Assembly (NCBI GenBank): GCA_033964015.1
Contig: CM066923.1
Coordinates: forward strand, 7,243,978-7,307,977
Direction: 5' to 3'
DNA from: Scolanthus callimorphus
Lineage: Eukaryota > Cnidaria > Anthozoa > Actiniaria > Edwardsiidae
Length of the DNA stretch: 64,000 bases
Shown here: piece by piece, positions 44,661-55,729 of the stretch
Position numbering within the stretch: the stretch's first letter is position 1
How the letters are laid out: each line of letters starts with the position of its first letter
The notes under the pieces: generated by a model
Databases searched by the model: none
The model's input: the letters and a program-made list of their open reading frames with translations, nothing else
What the model was told of the DNA's origin: nothing
Position numbers and translations under genes: made by a program

Positions 44661-46041
44661 TGTATAATTTGTTTCTCCTTTATTGTATAATTCCAGAAAT
44701 TATCCCCACCACAGAGGGATTTAACCTTAGGATCCCCACCCTCTTGAAATTTACATTGAAAATATTATTATAAACGCTAGCAGCGATTGGGTATGGGAAA
44801 TCTGTGGTGAGGGTATGGATCTCTTCAGCTGGAATTATGCTATTTATTATAACCAATGTCTCAGGGGCGTACAGGGGGTATATGCTGCAACAATCACGAC
44901 TGCAAAAAGTGAAAATCGAAAGTAAGCTTTCACGGATCATGAATTGAAAATGGTCAATAGACTGATTTAAAAACAGGCCTGATAGTTTGTCGTGGCACGA
45001 TTTAACGCTATGAGTATCTGAACGAAGCATCCTCAAGATCAAAATGTGTGTGACTTTGACAAACGATGTGACCATTGATATTTTGATATTGACCAGGTGC
45101 TATCACTCGCCACACTGCATGATGAGGGGTGACAAACTCAACTTGAATACCACAGACAATTCGCTGCATGCATAATCTCAGCTGGGACAAAAAAATCACA
45201 AATCATGATTAAGCATTTCAAAATGACTTTCACGGGTCACGCCACGATTCTTGTGCACAAATCACGAAGTAAGATTTGCCATTTACACGGATTTACGAAA
45301 ATGGGTCAGTCATGGTTCATGAAAATACCCTGTATGCCCCTGATGTCTGGGTGTCATCTAGTTATAGAGAAACATGAGAAACAAGCAAAGGGCTCTGTGA
45401 GATCCAATGTTGTCAGACCCCAATTAACGTTGTAGGACTTCTTGTGGGCATTTAGTGGAGGGGGACTCTCTCTACTAACTTACTATAATGGTGGGGTAGG
45501 GATTGTGCTAAATTTGGAAGAGAAAACAAAGTGAGAAAATGTTAGTTGGATATTTTAGTTATTTTTAGGGGTTTTATGCACACTTTCAGTACTCAACTTG
45601 TTGTGTGCCTGAACTACTAACACCGATGCTCAAGATAGCTGGATCTCAACATAGCCTTTTGCCTCATGGCCCGAACAACACGGCAAATGCATTTGCCATG
45701 CGTTTGAAATGAAAACAAAAGAAATAATCTACATAACAAAAAATATCTTGTGCTGTCTTGGAAATTTGGAAAACGTAAGCTCCAGATACAAAACGTACAT
45801 AAGGCCAAAAATTGCAGATCATATCTTTCTCTGAACTTTTGCACCTCACACTTTAAGGCTTGCACCCGAGGCAAAAATTATGGTTTAAAGTCAAAATTTC
45901 TTGTTAGCTGTTGTTATGCAGATTTTTTCAATTGTCTTCATTTCACAGGCCAGTCTTTAGCACATGGGAACATGATGGGGGTCCAACATATTATTTTTGG
46001 GGCATGGATTGGGATTAAAAAAATTGTTGGCAGGCATTTTT

Positions 46042-46463
46042 TAGCCTGCGAAAGCCAACTCCACTCAGCGCTTGCCAAAAGAGACTCCCACAAAGAGGCG
46101 TCTGCACGCTGAAGCCAAACGTTCTATACTGATGACGTATGTAATTTGACTCAAAATCTGGTCAAAAGACTATTATGCAGCCAATTTGACTATTTGATTT
46201 TTATAGCACACAAAGTATATTATAGTAATGAAATCAAATAAGATGAACAACTATGCAACAATGTTTTGTTACTATAATATACTTTGTGTGCTATAAAAGT
46301 TAAATATCAAATATTCAAATTGGCTGCAAAATAGTCTTTTGACCAGATTTTGGGTCAAAATATATCATCAGATGAGTATGGAACGTTTGGCTTGAGCTCG
46401 CAGATGCCTCTTTGTGGGAGTCTCCTAAGGCGAGCACTAAGTGGTGTCAGCTTTCGCAGCCTA
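46042..46463. mobile_element. Large foldback element, TIR TAGCCTGCGAAAGC
   Basis: The arms of about 200 bp are nearly complete inverses: TAGCCTGCGAAAGCCAAC against CAGCTTTCGCAGCCTA, and ATAGCACACAAAGTATATTA against TATAATATACTTTGTGTGCT. The flanks GGCATTTTT and GGCAATTTTT suggest a 9-bp target duplication. Confidence 0.85.
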
Positions 46464-46599
46464 GGCAATTTTTGAAGTAGAAACAAAGTTGTCATCCTAA
46501 GTTGTCTCATGCTTAGTTACTGTATTGGAAGTTTATGATTTTGAAATAAAAGGAAGTTGAAAGTGTGACTAGTTTTTATTCCAACTCTATATGGTATGT

Positions 46600-46900
46600 A
46601 AGTACCTTTTTCAAATAAAAAAGCCCCACAAGGCCCCCTAGACCCCAGCTGTTGATGCCCCTGTCAGGACTAGTGGTGTGTCAGCTCACTACACTCAGTA
46701 CGGAGACTCCAAGCTCCAGACTGCTCATCAGACAGTATCTCCTCAACTCTCAAGGCTGCAACTCTAGGGCTACAGGGTATTACCTTCACACACACCAAGT
46801 TTCTCACAGGATTGGTGTTGCCATGGTGATACATACAAATACATGCAGTACATGCTAATTTGACCGTCTGATAACATTCTGCTATTAAGGAACATGCCAC
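46600..46900 (-). repeat. Inner arm of the inverted-repeat nest, left
   Basis: The reverse complement reads GGAGATACTGTCTGATGAGC, GAGTGTAGTGAGCTGACACA and CCCACAAGGCC-type phrases that match 48720-48990 in order. Confidence 0.8.
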
Positions 46901-48105
46901 AAATAACTCATATTTTCCACCCCCTGTGGGATTATTCAACTTTTGAAACAGACATCCTAACTTCCCCCACAATTAGGGCTGGAATGTTTATGACTCTGCT
47001 TTCAGGAAAGCCAATCTGCACACTATTTTATTTTGTATTGTTTTTTTTGTATTGTTTTTTTTTAAGTGCATTTTTGTAATGTTGATAGAAGTTAGAAGAA
47101 TTTTAATATTCTCAGTTTTGTTTCAGGGATGCCAACTTTCCTGCATTATAATTATAGTGCTGTAAATTAAATTGTGTTGGTACAAAACAACTCTAATGTT
47201 TATTAAATTTTTAGAGAAGTTTTATTCTGACTCAAACTTTAAGAAAGAAAGTAATAATGTCCTACAAAACTAGACAATATTTTGCAGTTTACTGACAGTT
47301 TTTGATCAAAACTTAAATTAATTATGGTTTACATTTTGAAAGCTCATATTAATTTTTTATTTAGCAATTTGCAAAGGTTTCTGGAGTTTGTTACTAATAT
47401 TTTTGTCATTTGGCTTTATGTAAGTGACTTTTTGAAATTAGGTTTATTTGCTAATTAATACTAGGTGTTACACGTAAGAATACATGAGCCTTGTCTAAAG
47501 GTTAATTATTTTGCTTCATTTCACGCATATTTTTATACTCTATTTTCTCCCACATAACATTCTTGGACATTTTCTTACATATTTGCTGCATTTTCTACAA
47601 CATCAAAATAATTTCTGTGCTCTGGGGTTGACCGAGAATAAAGACAATCAGCTTTATCAAGTGATCCAAATGAATTATTTTTATTATCAAAGCATGTTAT
47701 GTGAAGCTAGCAGTTGACTTTTGAGAGTTTATGTGGTATTTGATCATCAGCATCCAGTATCTAGTACTAAAACATTAACAGCTGGTTTATTTTTAAGAAA
47801 CATGCATGTACTGTAGGTGTGGCAAATGGTTATTAATATCATCTTGTATGTGTTTATTCCAATCTAAATTTCGAAGATCTAAATTTCCAAGATTGCGAGG
47901 TTGACATTCATGTTTGTTAAAGAAAATTCTCAAATACTTACATGTATATGTATAATAATAACAAATCCACGCACCATTTGCCCCACCTTATAGAAGAATG
48001 CTTACTTTACAGACACTAATCAATTGAATTGCTGCTTTAAATTTAGTTCCTGGTTTCATTGGAACTAGAGATCTGTCTTAATTATGATTGTTGTCAACTC
48101 ATGCT

Positions 48106-48305
48106 GTTTAGAAAATCTGTGATTCCAGAAAAAATCCATACCCTCCCCAAGGGAGGGATTGAAAATTCCAAAAGGGTGGGGGCTCAATTTTTCTTTTATT
48201 TCCCATAACAATCATTGTATTTTTCACTGGAAATTCCAGAGAGGTGGGGGCCATTTCTAAAACCCCTTCGATGGGATGGGTAATCTCTGAAATCACAGAA
48301 TATTC
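48106..48305. mobile_element. MITE family with TIR TGTGATTCCAGAAAA, copy 1
   Basis: CTGTGATTCCAGAAAA on the left is inverted as TCTGAAATCACAG on the right. The interior has GGAAATTCCAGAGAGGTGGG-type phrases shared with the other copies. Confidence 0.7.
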
Positions 48306-48719
48306 ATTTTAGGTGATCAGTCTTTATAATGAGGATGAGTATCACGTCATATTTTATATTTTTCTTATATTATTCTTTTCTGTCAAATGCAGATTTAAAC
48401 CATGCCATGTTCCCATGTACCATGTTCCGTTTTAGCCAAACTATTAGCCTTAAAAACTTTAAAAAATAATTATTGGTGTTTCTAAACAGATTATCTTAAA
48501 TTTATTGGTTATGTTTTATCACCGAAAGTCAGTGTGCAATATTTTTGTTACGAGAATTAATTTGAAACTACCGTAATTAATCATTTTAGTAGCAGAGCTT
48601 CTCATCCGAGCCCGCCAAGGACTTAGATCATATTAGGATGCCTTACAATTGTTTCAAAAGTATTTGAATAATTTGTATTGCCCACCGTCGCACAAATATG
48701 CAGTTTGATTTGCTGGCAT

Positions 48720-48990
48720 GTTACCTTAATCTGAATGTGATCAGTCATGTACTACATGTATTTGTACCTACCATCATGACAACATCAATCATGTGAGACA
48801 CCTGGTAAGTGTGAATGGCATCACCCTGTTGCACTAGAGCTGTGGCCTTGGGAGCTTAGGAGATACTGCCTGGTGAGCAGGAGGAGCTGGAAGCCTCAGT
48901 GCTGAGTGTAGTGAGATGACACACCTACCAGTTTTGACATTTGGAGCATCTTTTCCAGCAAGGGCCATCAGGGCCTTGTGGGACTTTGTT
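48720..48990 (+). repeat. Inner arm of the inverted-repeat nest, right
   Basis: GTACTACATGTATTTGTA, GGAGATACTGCCTGGTGAGC and AGTGTAGTGAGATGACACAC match the inverse of 46600-46900, roughly concentric with the outer arms. Confidence 0.8.
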
Positions 48991-49051
48991 TGCTTTACAA
49001 TGCACATATAAAATGGCCATGTCCTAACAATAAAGAGAAGGAAAATTAATG

Positions 49052-49208
49052 TGTGATTCCAGAAAAAAATTCAGAGGGATATGTAATTGGGGAGGGAGTT
49101 AATTTGCCTTTTATTTGCCATGCAATCACCTGTGTATCACTTGAAATTTCAACTCCCCCTCCCCTCTGTGTCTAAGGGCCATGGGTATTTTCTGTTATCA
49201 CACATTCC
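49052..49208. mobile_element. MITE family with TIR TGTGATTCCAGAAAA, copy 2
   Basis: TGTGTGATTCCAGAAAAA is inverted as TTTTCTGTTATCACACA. It has the same CT-rich interior. Confidence 0.68.
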
Positions 49209-49835
49209 AAAAATTAATGTTGCACATCAGTAGTTGAGCCAGTTGCCTGCCAAAACAAGTTACGAGTTGTATTTTGTGTCAATCACTCTGGTAAAATGGG
49301 CCGACACACTGAAACAACAAAATAAGACTCGGAACATGATTAACATGGAAATATGATAGGCACGCCTGTCAGTTCTCAGCCACCAAAATCGATACCCTAT
49401 GGCTTATGTTTCTCAATTAGAAGAAATGTCTGGCTCAACCACTGAAGCCCAAAACAAAATGTTGGTTTGCAAATTAACATGAAAAGGCTCTAGCTTGAGG
49501 CAAAAATAAAATGAAACTCTGACATTAATATGAAAACCTGAGGCAGCTATAAGGGCCTGTGTTTCCCTTAATTTGGAAATCAAGCAATTAATTATTAGTC
49601 TGGTCAAGCTGTAAAAATGTAAAATGTAATTATCAAGAAAATTGCAAGCCAGTGCCTGTTAGCAAGTTAGAGCCTTTCAAATGAAAAACTTTTCAGTTAC
49701 CAGTGCCATACCTTTTGACATTTTTTGTTAAGGATACAATGAAGCCACCAAAAATGTGTTGGAATAAGTACAAATGGTCACCTCCCTTGGGAAACACACA
49801 TTGATTGTGTTGTCCTCCCCCCTAGGTATGGCCCT

Positions 49836-50049
49836 GGTTATATAATGGTGTGGTTACTGAAAATATCCATTCCCCCCTCCCTATGCAGAAGGGTGTTGAA
49901 AACAGAACTCCCCCTCCCCTCTCTGGAATTTCCAAAAGAAAATACAGTATTTATATGGAAAAAATCAGGTAAACTGACACCTCCACCCCTCTGGAATTTC
50001 CAATCCCTTCCATAGGGGATGTATAATATTTTCTGGAACCACACAATTA
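49836..50049. mobile_element. MITE family with TIR TGTGGTTMCWGAAAATAT, copy 3
   Basis: TGGTGTGGTTACTGAAAATA on the left and TATTTTCTGGAACCACACAA on the right are inverse. It contains two TCTGGAATTTCCAA phrases. Confidence 0.75.
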
Positions 50050-50788
50050 TGAAAACAAGGTTTTACAACCACATCTTTTTGTATCCATGAAGTGTGACTA
50101 ATTTTTACATTTTCTGTAATGGTTGTCTGGATCTGGGCCATTTTGTGCTCAATATGCTTGATTTCAGAAATGGGAAATGGCAAATGGGCTTTAAAGTATA
50201 TTACTGTAATTAAAAATGAATTGAAGATATCAAGCATATAAAAAATGAATTTTCATGCTGACCAGAATCAATTGGTTGTGAAAATTCTATAAACGTCTAG
50301 CGCAAAAATTATTTCTGTTGTGGATGAAACCAATGATTTCATTGGTCAAAAGGGAGGTACGCTTCGGGAGTGTTGCGTGACTCCGATCCGGGTGGTTGAG
50401 AATATGTGAAAACATTAACACACTTCATGGATGCATAATTGCTGTCAAAAAAAAATAACTCACACACCCCTGTTAAGGACCAAGTTTCAGCTAAAACCCT
50501 GGAAAGTTTTGGTTGTCCCCACCCTAAAATGACATGGAATATGTTTACCCAGCCTGGAATTCCATATTATCAGGATCCCCACCCCTGAATTTCACTCCTG
50601 TAGCAGGTTACCCATCCCTGAATTCCAGACTGCTCTTGGACCACCCACCCTGGAATTCTTGTGGTCCTCAACAGGGAGGTGCAAATTACTTTTGGGAGAC
50701 TGCCCAATGGTAGTGAGCATATCATGTCACCAATGACAGCACCATGAAGGAAGATTATTTGTGACTGATCTGGGCGATTGTGTTCTGT

Positions 50789-51088
50789 TATCACTGGTTT
50801 GGCTGATGGTCTGAGGGGGTAACTGTGGTTTGGCTGATGGTCTGAGGGGGGTCACTGTGGTTTGGCTGATGGTCTGAGGGGTCACAGTGGTTTGGCTGAT
50901 GGTCTGTGTAGGAAACTGTGGCTGGCCAATGGTCTGAGGGGGTAACTGTTGTCTGGCTGATAGTTTGTAGGGGTCACTGTGGTTTGGCTGTTGGTGTGAA
51001 GGGCTCACTGTGGTATGGCTGATGGTCTTACATTCTCATTGTGGTCTGGTTCTTGACTGAATAGCTTGCTGTGGTCTGGCTGAGTGGC
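50789..51088 (+). repeat. 31-bp minisatellite, about 10 copies
   Basis: Variants of TGGTTTGGCTGATGGTCTGA followed by GGGGGTMACTG repeat every 30-32 bases with increasing divergence towards 51088. A single related unit lies near 51560-51590. Confidence 0.92.
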
Positions 51089-51244
51089 TGGATTGTGGAC
51101 AATAGTCAGGGGTACTCCAATTTTCTGTTGAATACTGACATAACCAGATTAGAGTGCATAAGAATCCCTGAATGTCAAGCTAAAATGGGCAGCCACATGA
51201 TAACTACATTGAGCTACCAAACCATCAGAATTTCCAGTTGTTGG

Positions 51245-51385
51245 AATTTGGCTGTTCTCCCATGTAAAAACCTGGAACAACTCACCAGCTGCGTCACTAA
51301 AGGTTCCTTTGTTTAGTAGAACAAATCATGATGAAAGGATAGCTGAACACAAAGGTGTCCTCAGGGAATGGTTCTTAAACGGGGG
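51245..51385 (-). repeat. Outer arm of the inverted-repeat nest, right
   Basis: ATCATGATGAAAGGATAGCT, GAACACAAAGGTGTCCTC and GGGAATGGTTC are the inverse of 44510-44580; TTGGCTGTTCTCCCATG extends the match. Confidence 0.8.
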
Positions 51386-52439
51386 ATTACCCTGGAATTT
51401 CTACCACAACATATTCTGCCCCTCTGAGCCCTGATCCAGGTCATATTTTAGGCTTTGATTCATGTGTTACAGCCTGCCCACTGATAGGAATCATCACCAC
51501 CACAGCAAACGTACACCCCCCCCCCCCCCCCTCTTTCCTCCCTGCTCCACACACACCTACCACTGGTCTGGCGATAGTCTGAAAGGCTTGTGTTCTAGGA
51601 GCCAGGAGGCTGTTGTCTTGTTGGTAAATTGCCCTCTTGGTTGGTTCTTGCCGATATTCTAGAGTACTGGAATGTAATGAAATGTAGTGCACTTGAGCTT
51701 AACTTGAAAATAAACTATTTTTCCACAAATAAATTGTTTAGAGCTCTATAAGAATTTAACAGGTTTAATATTAAACCTGTTTAGCGTGTATAACGGGCTA
51801 TCATGCGGCGATTGATATACATAAAAAAATAAAATGGCCTCAAGCTTGACCTCCATGAAAATTTGATACAAATTGACTCTTGAATTTAAGGGTAAAAAGC
51901 AGCTAATCGGTGATTGAATAACACGTATACTTACCTATATCACTGTCCAAAATTCTAGGGAGCTAATAGTGTTTCTGTCAGTTAAGGGGAGCGCAGTTTT
52001 GTCCTTGTTTCTTGGCCAAGAGAATCGAGCACGTGGCCGCCATTTCTATTTCAGGTTCAAAGCGAATAATTTGCATTTTAAATTTCGCGCTATTAGTGTC
52101 AGTCTCCCGCGCAGCCTGTCCTTTATGTCGGTTACGCAACGCGGGAGACTGTAACTGTAGATACACCTATTTCATAAAAGGTTACATCGTATAATACTCA
52201 AGTATTAAAATAGCATTCTTGCTTGGACCTGTTTTAGTGGGATATCCACGGACGAAAAAACATAATGGGCTTCTATTTTTAGACAAGAACACGACCTGCA
52301 TTTTGTCGGTTGGGATTTTCTGCGAAGAATCCGAAACCTCTTAAAAAGATCAAAAATCATTATGGCTTATTTTTTGTAGGTTGCTCTCAAGCATGCGCAG
52401 TCTCCGAAAATGAGCATCCCACGTTTCATTCTCGTACCC

Positions 52440-52800
52440 AGGCCCTGGGGACACCCATTTGAGGGCCTTCGCTGATTGGCTGATTTTGAACGTTGGAGCA
52501 TGCGCAGAAAGTTATTTCTCTCAACGGCTCTGTCAACCTCGGTTCCCAGGGTCTTGTGGGTAAGTTTCAAGATGGCGGCTGGTCGAGCACCGTTTCGAAA
52601 CAAAGGACAACCTCGTTCCCATGTCCTCAAACAGTGATCATATGACTCCGCCTCCTCCAGGGTATTGTGCTCGATCAACCGCCATCTTGAAAATTACCCA
52701 CAAGACCCTGGGAACGAGGTTGCGGCTGTGTATCAAATCTCGCGCATGCGTCAATGGCTGTCACCAGAGCCTCCCCCGCGAAGTAACGAGGAGCCGTGGA
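52440..52800. mobile_element. Dispersed repeat with a nested foldback element at 52535-52721
   Basis: The outer sequence matches 29610-29950. The insert has arms of about 55 bp starting AACCTCGGTTCCCAGGGTCT and containing CAAGATGGCGG, inverted at 52668-52721. It sits at the same site of the host repeat (CGGCTSTGT on both sides) as the insert in the 29-kb copy. Confidence 0.75.
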
Positions 52801-54987
52801 GCCGTGGAGCGCTCGAGAATGGCCACGTTTTGGTTTTCGTCTCGTTTTAAATAGCCATTCTATTAAATAGCAATTCCAGTCGTGCGACATAAACAGTTTC
52901 ACGCATGGCCATCGAGACAAGCTATTGGTATGCACCGCACACTTGGGTGTCTTAGGCACTACAGAGGTAACGATTCTAAGAGTAGTGGTCGATGGCGTCG
53001 AAATCCCGCTGATGGCTTTCAAAGTTCAGAAAACTGGAACCATGTTTCCAAAATCATGAAAATAAAATAAAATGCAAAAATAATACAGACTTATTTTTAT
53101 CGTTGGTCCACTGATCTTTTTTCCAAACCTTGAGGGAAGGTAACGCAGAGATAAAATCTAGTTGCCTTGCCGACCCTTTCACGGTCTTTCCCTGAAACGT
53201 TTGGTGTTGTCCGAAAAAGGGGTTGTCTCAATGTATTTCAATTCTCACAATTAACAGTTATTCATTCGATGGAGTAGAAGCAAACCTTCTTCTTCTTCCT
53301 TGGAAGCCCACCTCCTTCAGTTAGAATATTCTTGTGAGCGTGCAATTGTGCAGGTGCAAGTGTCAAAATAAAAAGTCCATCCGTGATATGATATACGGGA
53401 CGATGGGACTTCGTAGCTTAGGTAGTTCAGGTGTCTAGAGGGTGTCCTCAAAAGTTGTAATGTTACTTGATTACCCAGGTCCACCAAGCTATGCAATACC
53501 TTTGTAGGCAATATTATTTCTATTAGATTGTATGCAGAGGAACTTATTTTCTCGACTTTTTCCCCTTTTCAGTGAAGCAGAAGTTAGAACCAAAGCAAAC
53601 ACAAAACAAACATACTGGTAAAATCAATAAAAATGTATTTTTAAAATAACTAAAGGTACATACAATTGATAAATCATAATTACTTTAAACATTTAAAACG
53701 ATTAACCGAATAAAAAACAACGGCATATTAGACACACACCGTTGTAGTCAGTTGTTACCACTCCTACGCGGTTGGAGTTCTCAAAAGACGAAAGCATTAT
53801 GGGAAATAATGAGTGCATGTTCAGAAAAATAAATGGAATTCTTTGGTTAAAGTCGTAAAATGAAATTCTTCAATTGAATAGTTTGCCAATAGCGGGACTT
53901 AAAACACAGAAAGCATCAGATTTTTCAAGAACTCTAACCGGAAGGGCAACCCGTTTACAAATAAACCCCAATAATTTGTAGCATAAAACACCATATAAAC
54001 AATGCAGTATATAAAAAATTATAAGAAAACTACTATATTAATCGAGCATTACTACTTCTCATATTAAAATATTTTATATACCGTGCTATAAAATGACCTA
54101 AGTACTACCTTTTTTCAATTATTTTTGATAAGCTTTTTATTGGCACTTTCACTTTTGAAATTATATACTGTAACATTATCTCGAGAAAAGGAATAATTTG
54201 TTTGAAAGCCTTAAAAATTGCTGAGTGGAATTTTTGAATGGCTCGATAAGAGGAATAATTTAGTGACTTTGGCCCAGTACAAACGCCGTACTAATCGCGA
54301 GCCGGTGCTAATGCAACTGGGTTTAGAAAATATAAAGTTTCCTAATTTGCAATAGGAACGGCTCATGATAAGAACAGCTTTTAAACTAGGTTTAAAAGTT
54401 GATAAAATAAAATATTGTTTAACTAAACCGGCATGTCCGTATTTTTTATTTTTTTCCACTTTTTTTTTACAGTACAATTCGTTTTGGAGTGCAGTCCACA
54501 ATGGCGGATAGTACCGGCGAACGAGAATGCACAACAAGTGCAGTCAGTGAAATGGCGGTAAAATGTGAGCGCGCGCGACGGGTTCAATGAAATTGGCGGG
54601 AAAATTTGCTGAGCGTCCCCATGAAAAGGGCCAATAGGCCCAAAACATTTCATACAAAGGCAAAACGCGCGTTTTATATAGCAAAAATGTCTATCCCATT
54701 TAATTTGTTCCCCAAAACTTTATAATATAGCGAGACAGTTAAGATCCTTGTCGAAGTCCTTGTTTAGCTGACGCCAGATGTTGGTTTTGATTTACTGGTG
54801 CAGCTCGGCTAAGGCGTTGATTCCTGAAGGGCGGGAGGGGTTCGGCTGCTTGGCGGCGCTTCTTACGAGACAATCTTATACAGACCTGTTGAACAAGGAC
54901 ACCAGTCATTAGAAAATCTCTTGCCACAGACACTGCTGCTAGATTGACTAAGCCAGTCAGTAACGGAGTTCAGTTTCCAAGTAGAAC

Positions 54988-54993
54988 TTTTAT
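54988..54993 (-). terminator. Candidate collagen polyadenylation signal AATAAA
   Basis: TTTATT on the + strand gives AATAAA on the gene's strand, 476 bases past the collagen stop. Such hexamers are common in AT-rich DNA, so this is only a candidate. Confidence 0.3.
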
Positions 54994-55468
54994 TAACATC
55001 GTTCACATGATTAACAATCATTGCGGATATCAAATGCAATATTAGCAAATCAGGAACCCATTCATGAAAGTCGGAAGTGAATGAGACGTGAAATTATGTC
55101 CATGTAAAACCCATATTGCTATGTGCGTCTAAGCGAGACAGAAAAGAAAGAATGTTTTCAAAATGCTACGATTTGATTGGCGGAGACTAGCGTTTTAGCA
55201 CGTGCTTATTCAAAGAAACGCAGCGTTCGTGCCTTCTGAACATAACCTCGCAGCGCCCAAAACACCATCAACTCCCCACTACTTTGAACTGCATTTTTCT
55301 ATTATTTTGCAATCTCAGACGAGCCTTCAGTACCTTCAAAACTAAACCTTGGTTGAGTCCGTCTACAAAAATCATGTTTTCGTTGCGCGAGAAGCTCATC
55401 ATTTTTCTGCATTTAGGGCAAACGCGACTAACAAATTTAGTCCTTGCAAATGTACTTGCATTATCGTT

Positions 55469-55729
55469 TCAAGTGCAAACGGGACATTTTGAAATACAAA
55501 CCTGGCAACGACTGACGCGCGAGAGTAGATTACCCGCCTTCAAGGTCTCGGGTTCCTGTCTGACGAACTGGCGATTGACTGTGGCTAGCCAGAAGCTGTA
55601 TTTGTTGGCATAGTAATGGCAGGTTCCACGTCCGTGACACTCGATGAATGGGTTGGGGCGGAAGGATTCAAGACAAGATCCCGAGGAACCGAGGGACTGG
55701 CCACTACCACTACCACCAGCACCGGTATG
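55469..55729 (-). CDS. Collagen IV NC1: end of the second C4 subdomain and stop
   Basis: 261 bases reading [20 protein letters not shown], then [54 protein letters not shown] and TGA at 55469-55471. The last eight residues add an unusual CPVC tail after the usual CQVC end. Confidence 0.96.
   Translation of the reverse strand, partial: HTGAGGSGSGQSLGSSGSCLESFRPNPFIECHGRGTCHYYANKYSFWLATVNRQFVRQEPETLKAGNLLSRVSRCQVCISKCPVCT

Larger units (their letters stand above)
39701..55468. other. Intergenic region between two convergent genes
   Basis: About 15.8 kb with no exon I can support on either strand. Besides the elements listed separately, 40320-41030, 41300-42560, 42690-43450, 43690-44430, 47000-48100, 51390-52430 and 52870-54980 show only AT-rich sequence, homopolymers and short phrases shared with other repeats in the window. 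A poly-C tract lies at 51511-51530. Confidence 0.7.

Noticed and set aside
50727..51008. Proline/threonine-rich QTISQTTVTP repeat protein on the minus strand
   Set aside because: It is the translation of the 31-bp minisatellite; there are no splice sites or conserved flanks.
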